Assembly (NCBI RefSeq): GCF_016427565.1
Contig: NZ_JAELXT010000027.1
Location: 1-57,782, forward strand
Length of the DNA stretch: 57,782 nt
Direction: 5' to 3'
Origin: Microvirga splendida
GTDB taxonomy: Bacteria > Pseudomonadota > Alphaproteobacteria > Rhizobiales > Beijerinckiaceae
Of the stretch, positions 57,717-57,782 are shown in pieces (the first letter of the stretch is position 1; each line of letters begins with the position of its first letter). A program made the position numbers and the translations under genes. A model generated the notes under the pieces. It was not told the origin of the DNA. It was given only the letters and a program-made list of their open reading frames with translations, and searched no databases.

Positions 57717-57782
57717 GTAGGATGGGCCGCCGTTTCCACGTGGGATTTACAACGGCCTTCCTCCGAACCGTACGTGCAGCTT
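57717..57782 (-). mobile_element. 3' end of a group II intron (runs off the window)
   Basis: On the minus strand the sequence ends ...CCTAC directly before the tRNA exon, and group II introns end in AY. It begins with GCACGTACGGTTC, the 3' strand of a typical domain V, followed by a domain VI-like stem (GGCCGTT with AACGGC/GGCC). The reverse-transcriptase gene and domain I, if present, would lie beyond 57782. Confidence 0.7.

Overview
The window looks like an alphaproteobacterial chromosome, most likely order Rhizobiales (Microvirga/Methylobacterium-like; inferred from gene content, not from a search). The support is high GC, the greA, carB, carA, yqeY, dnaG and rpoD set in the right half, an alphaproteobacterial-type insertion in CarB, an HWE-family histidine kinase, an IalB-family protein and an OhrR/Ohr pair.

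Positions 1 to about 19,925 are accessory DNA, less GC-rich than the rest. (a) 203-6775 holds small hypothetical genes, an XRE-type regulator with three evenly spaced 17-bp operator-like palindromes in front of it, two paralogous ~110-aa proteins, and three larger genes sharing a ~190-residue module I cannot name. The module is fused to a Lon-like AAA+ ATPase in the first, occurs twice in the second, and is fused to an Xre/MbcA/ParS toxin-binding-like domain in the third. (b) 7132-16374 is a recombination block: a 476-aa tyrosine recombinase, then a tight operon of a very large (1185 aa) tyrosine recombinase with a cysteine-rich tail, two small coiled-coil proteins and a RecD2-like helicase. 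The layout recalls the Tn554 tnpABC trio and gamma-mobile-trio islands. (c) 16605-18629 encodes an OLD-family ATPase/TOPRIM nuclease on the opposite strand. (d) At 18775-20757 there are two trxB genes. The outer, GC-rich one is in operon with an ELM1-family gene and loses its C-terminal FAD-binding segment at about 19,925. Directly behind it lies a complete, less GC-rich trxB. I read this as the right end of a genomic island inserted into host trxB that carries a replacement copy.

From about 19,930 to the end is ordinary chromosome: an ELM1-like gene, Lrp, GreA, CarB, an SDR, GtrA, a methyltransferase, divergent ohrR/ohr with operators, a cupin, CarA, YqeY, an isochorismatase-type hydrolase with divergent Lrp, an IalB protein, a PAS/HWE kinase, a serralysin-like RTX protease, DnaG, RpoD, an MgtC/DUF4010 membrane protein, a serine hydrolase, a dicarboxylate symporter, a CAP-domain RTX protein, an MFS exporter, an ICL/PEP-mutase-like enzyme, Ada, a 2OG-Fe(II) oxygenase, a class III cyclase, a PRC-barrel protein and a glutathionyl-hydroquinone reductase. 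The window ends inside what appears to be a group II intron whose 3' end abuts the 3' part of a tRNA gene on the minus strand.

The strongest candidates for something undescribed are the shared-module gene set at 1963-6775, the four-gene recombinase/helicase operon, the trxB replacement junction and the intron-split tRNA.
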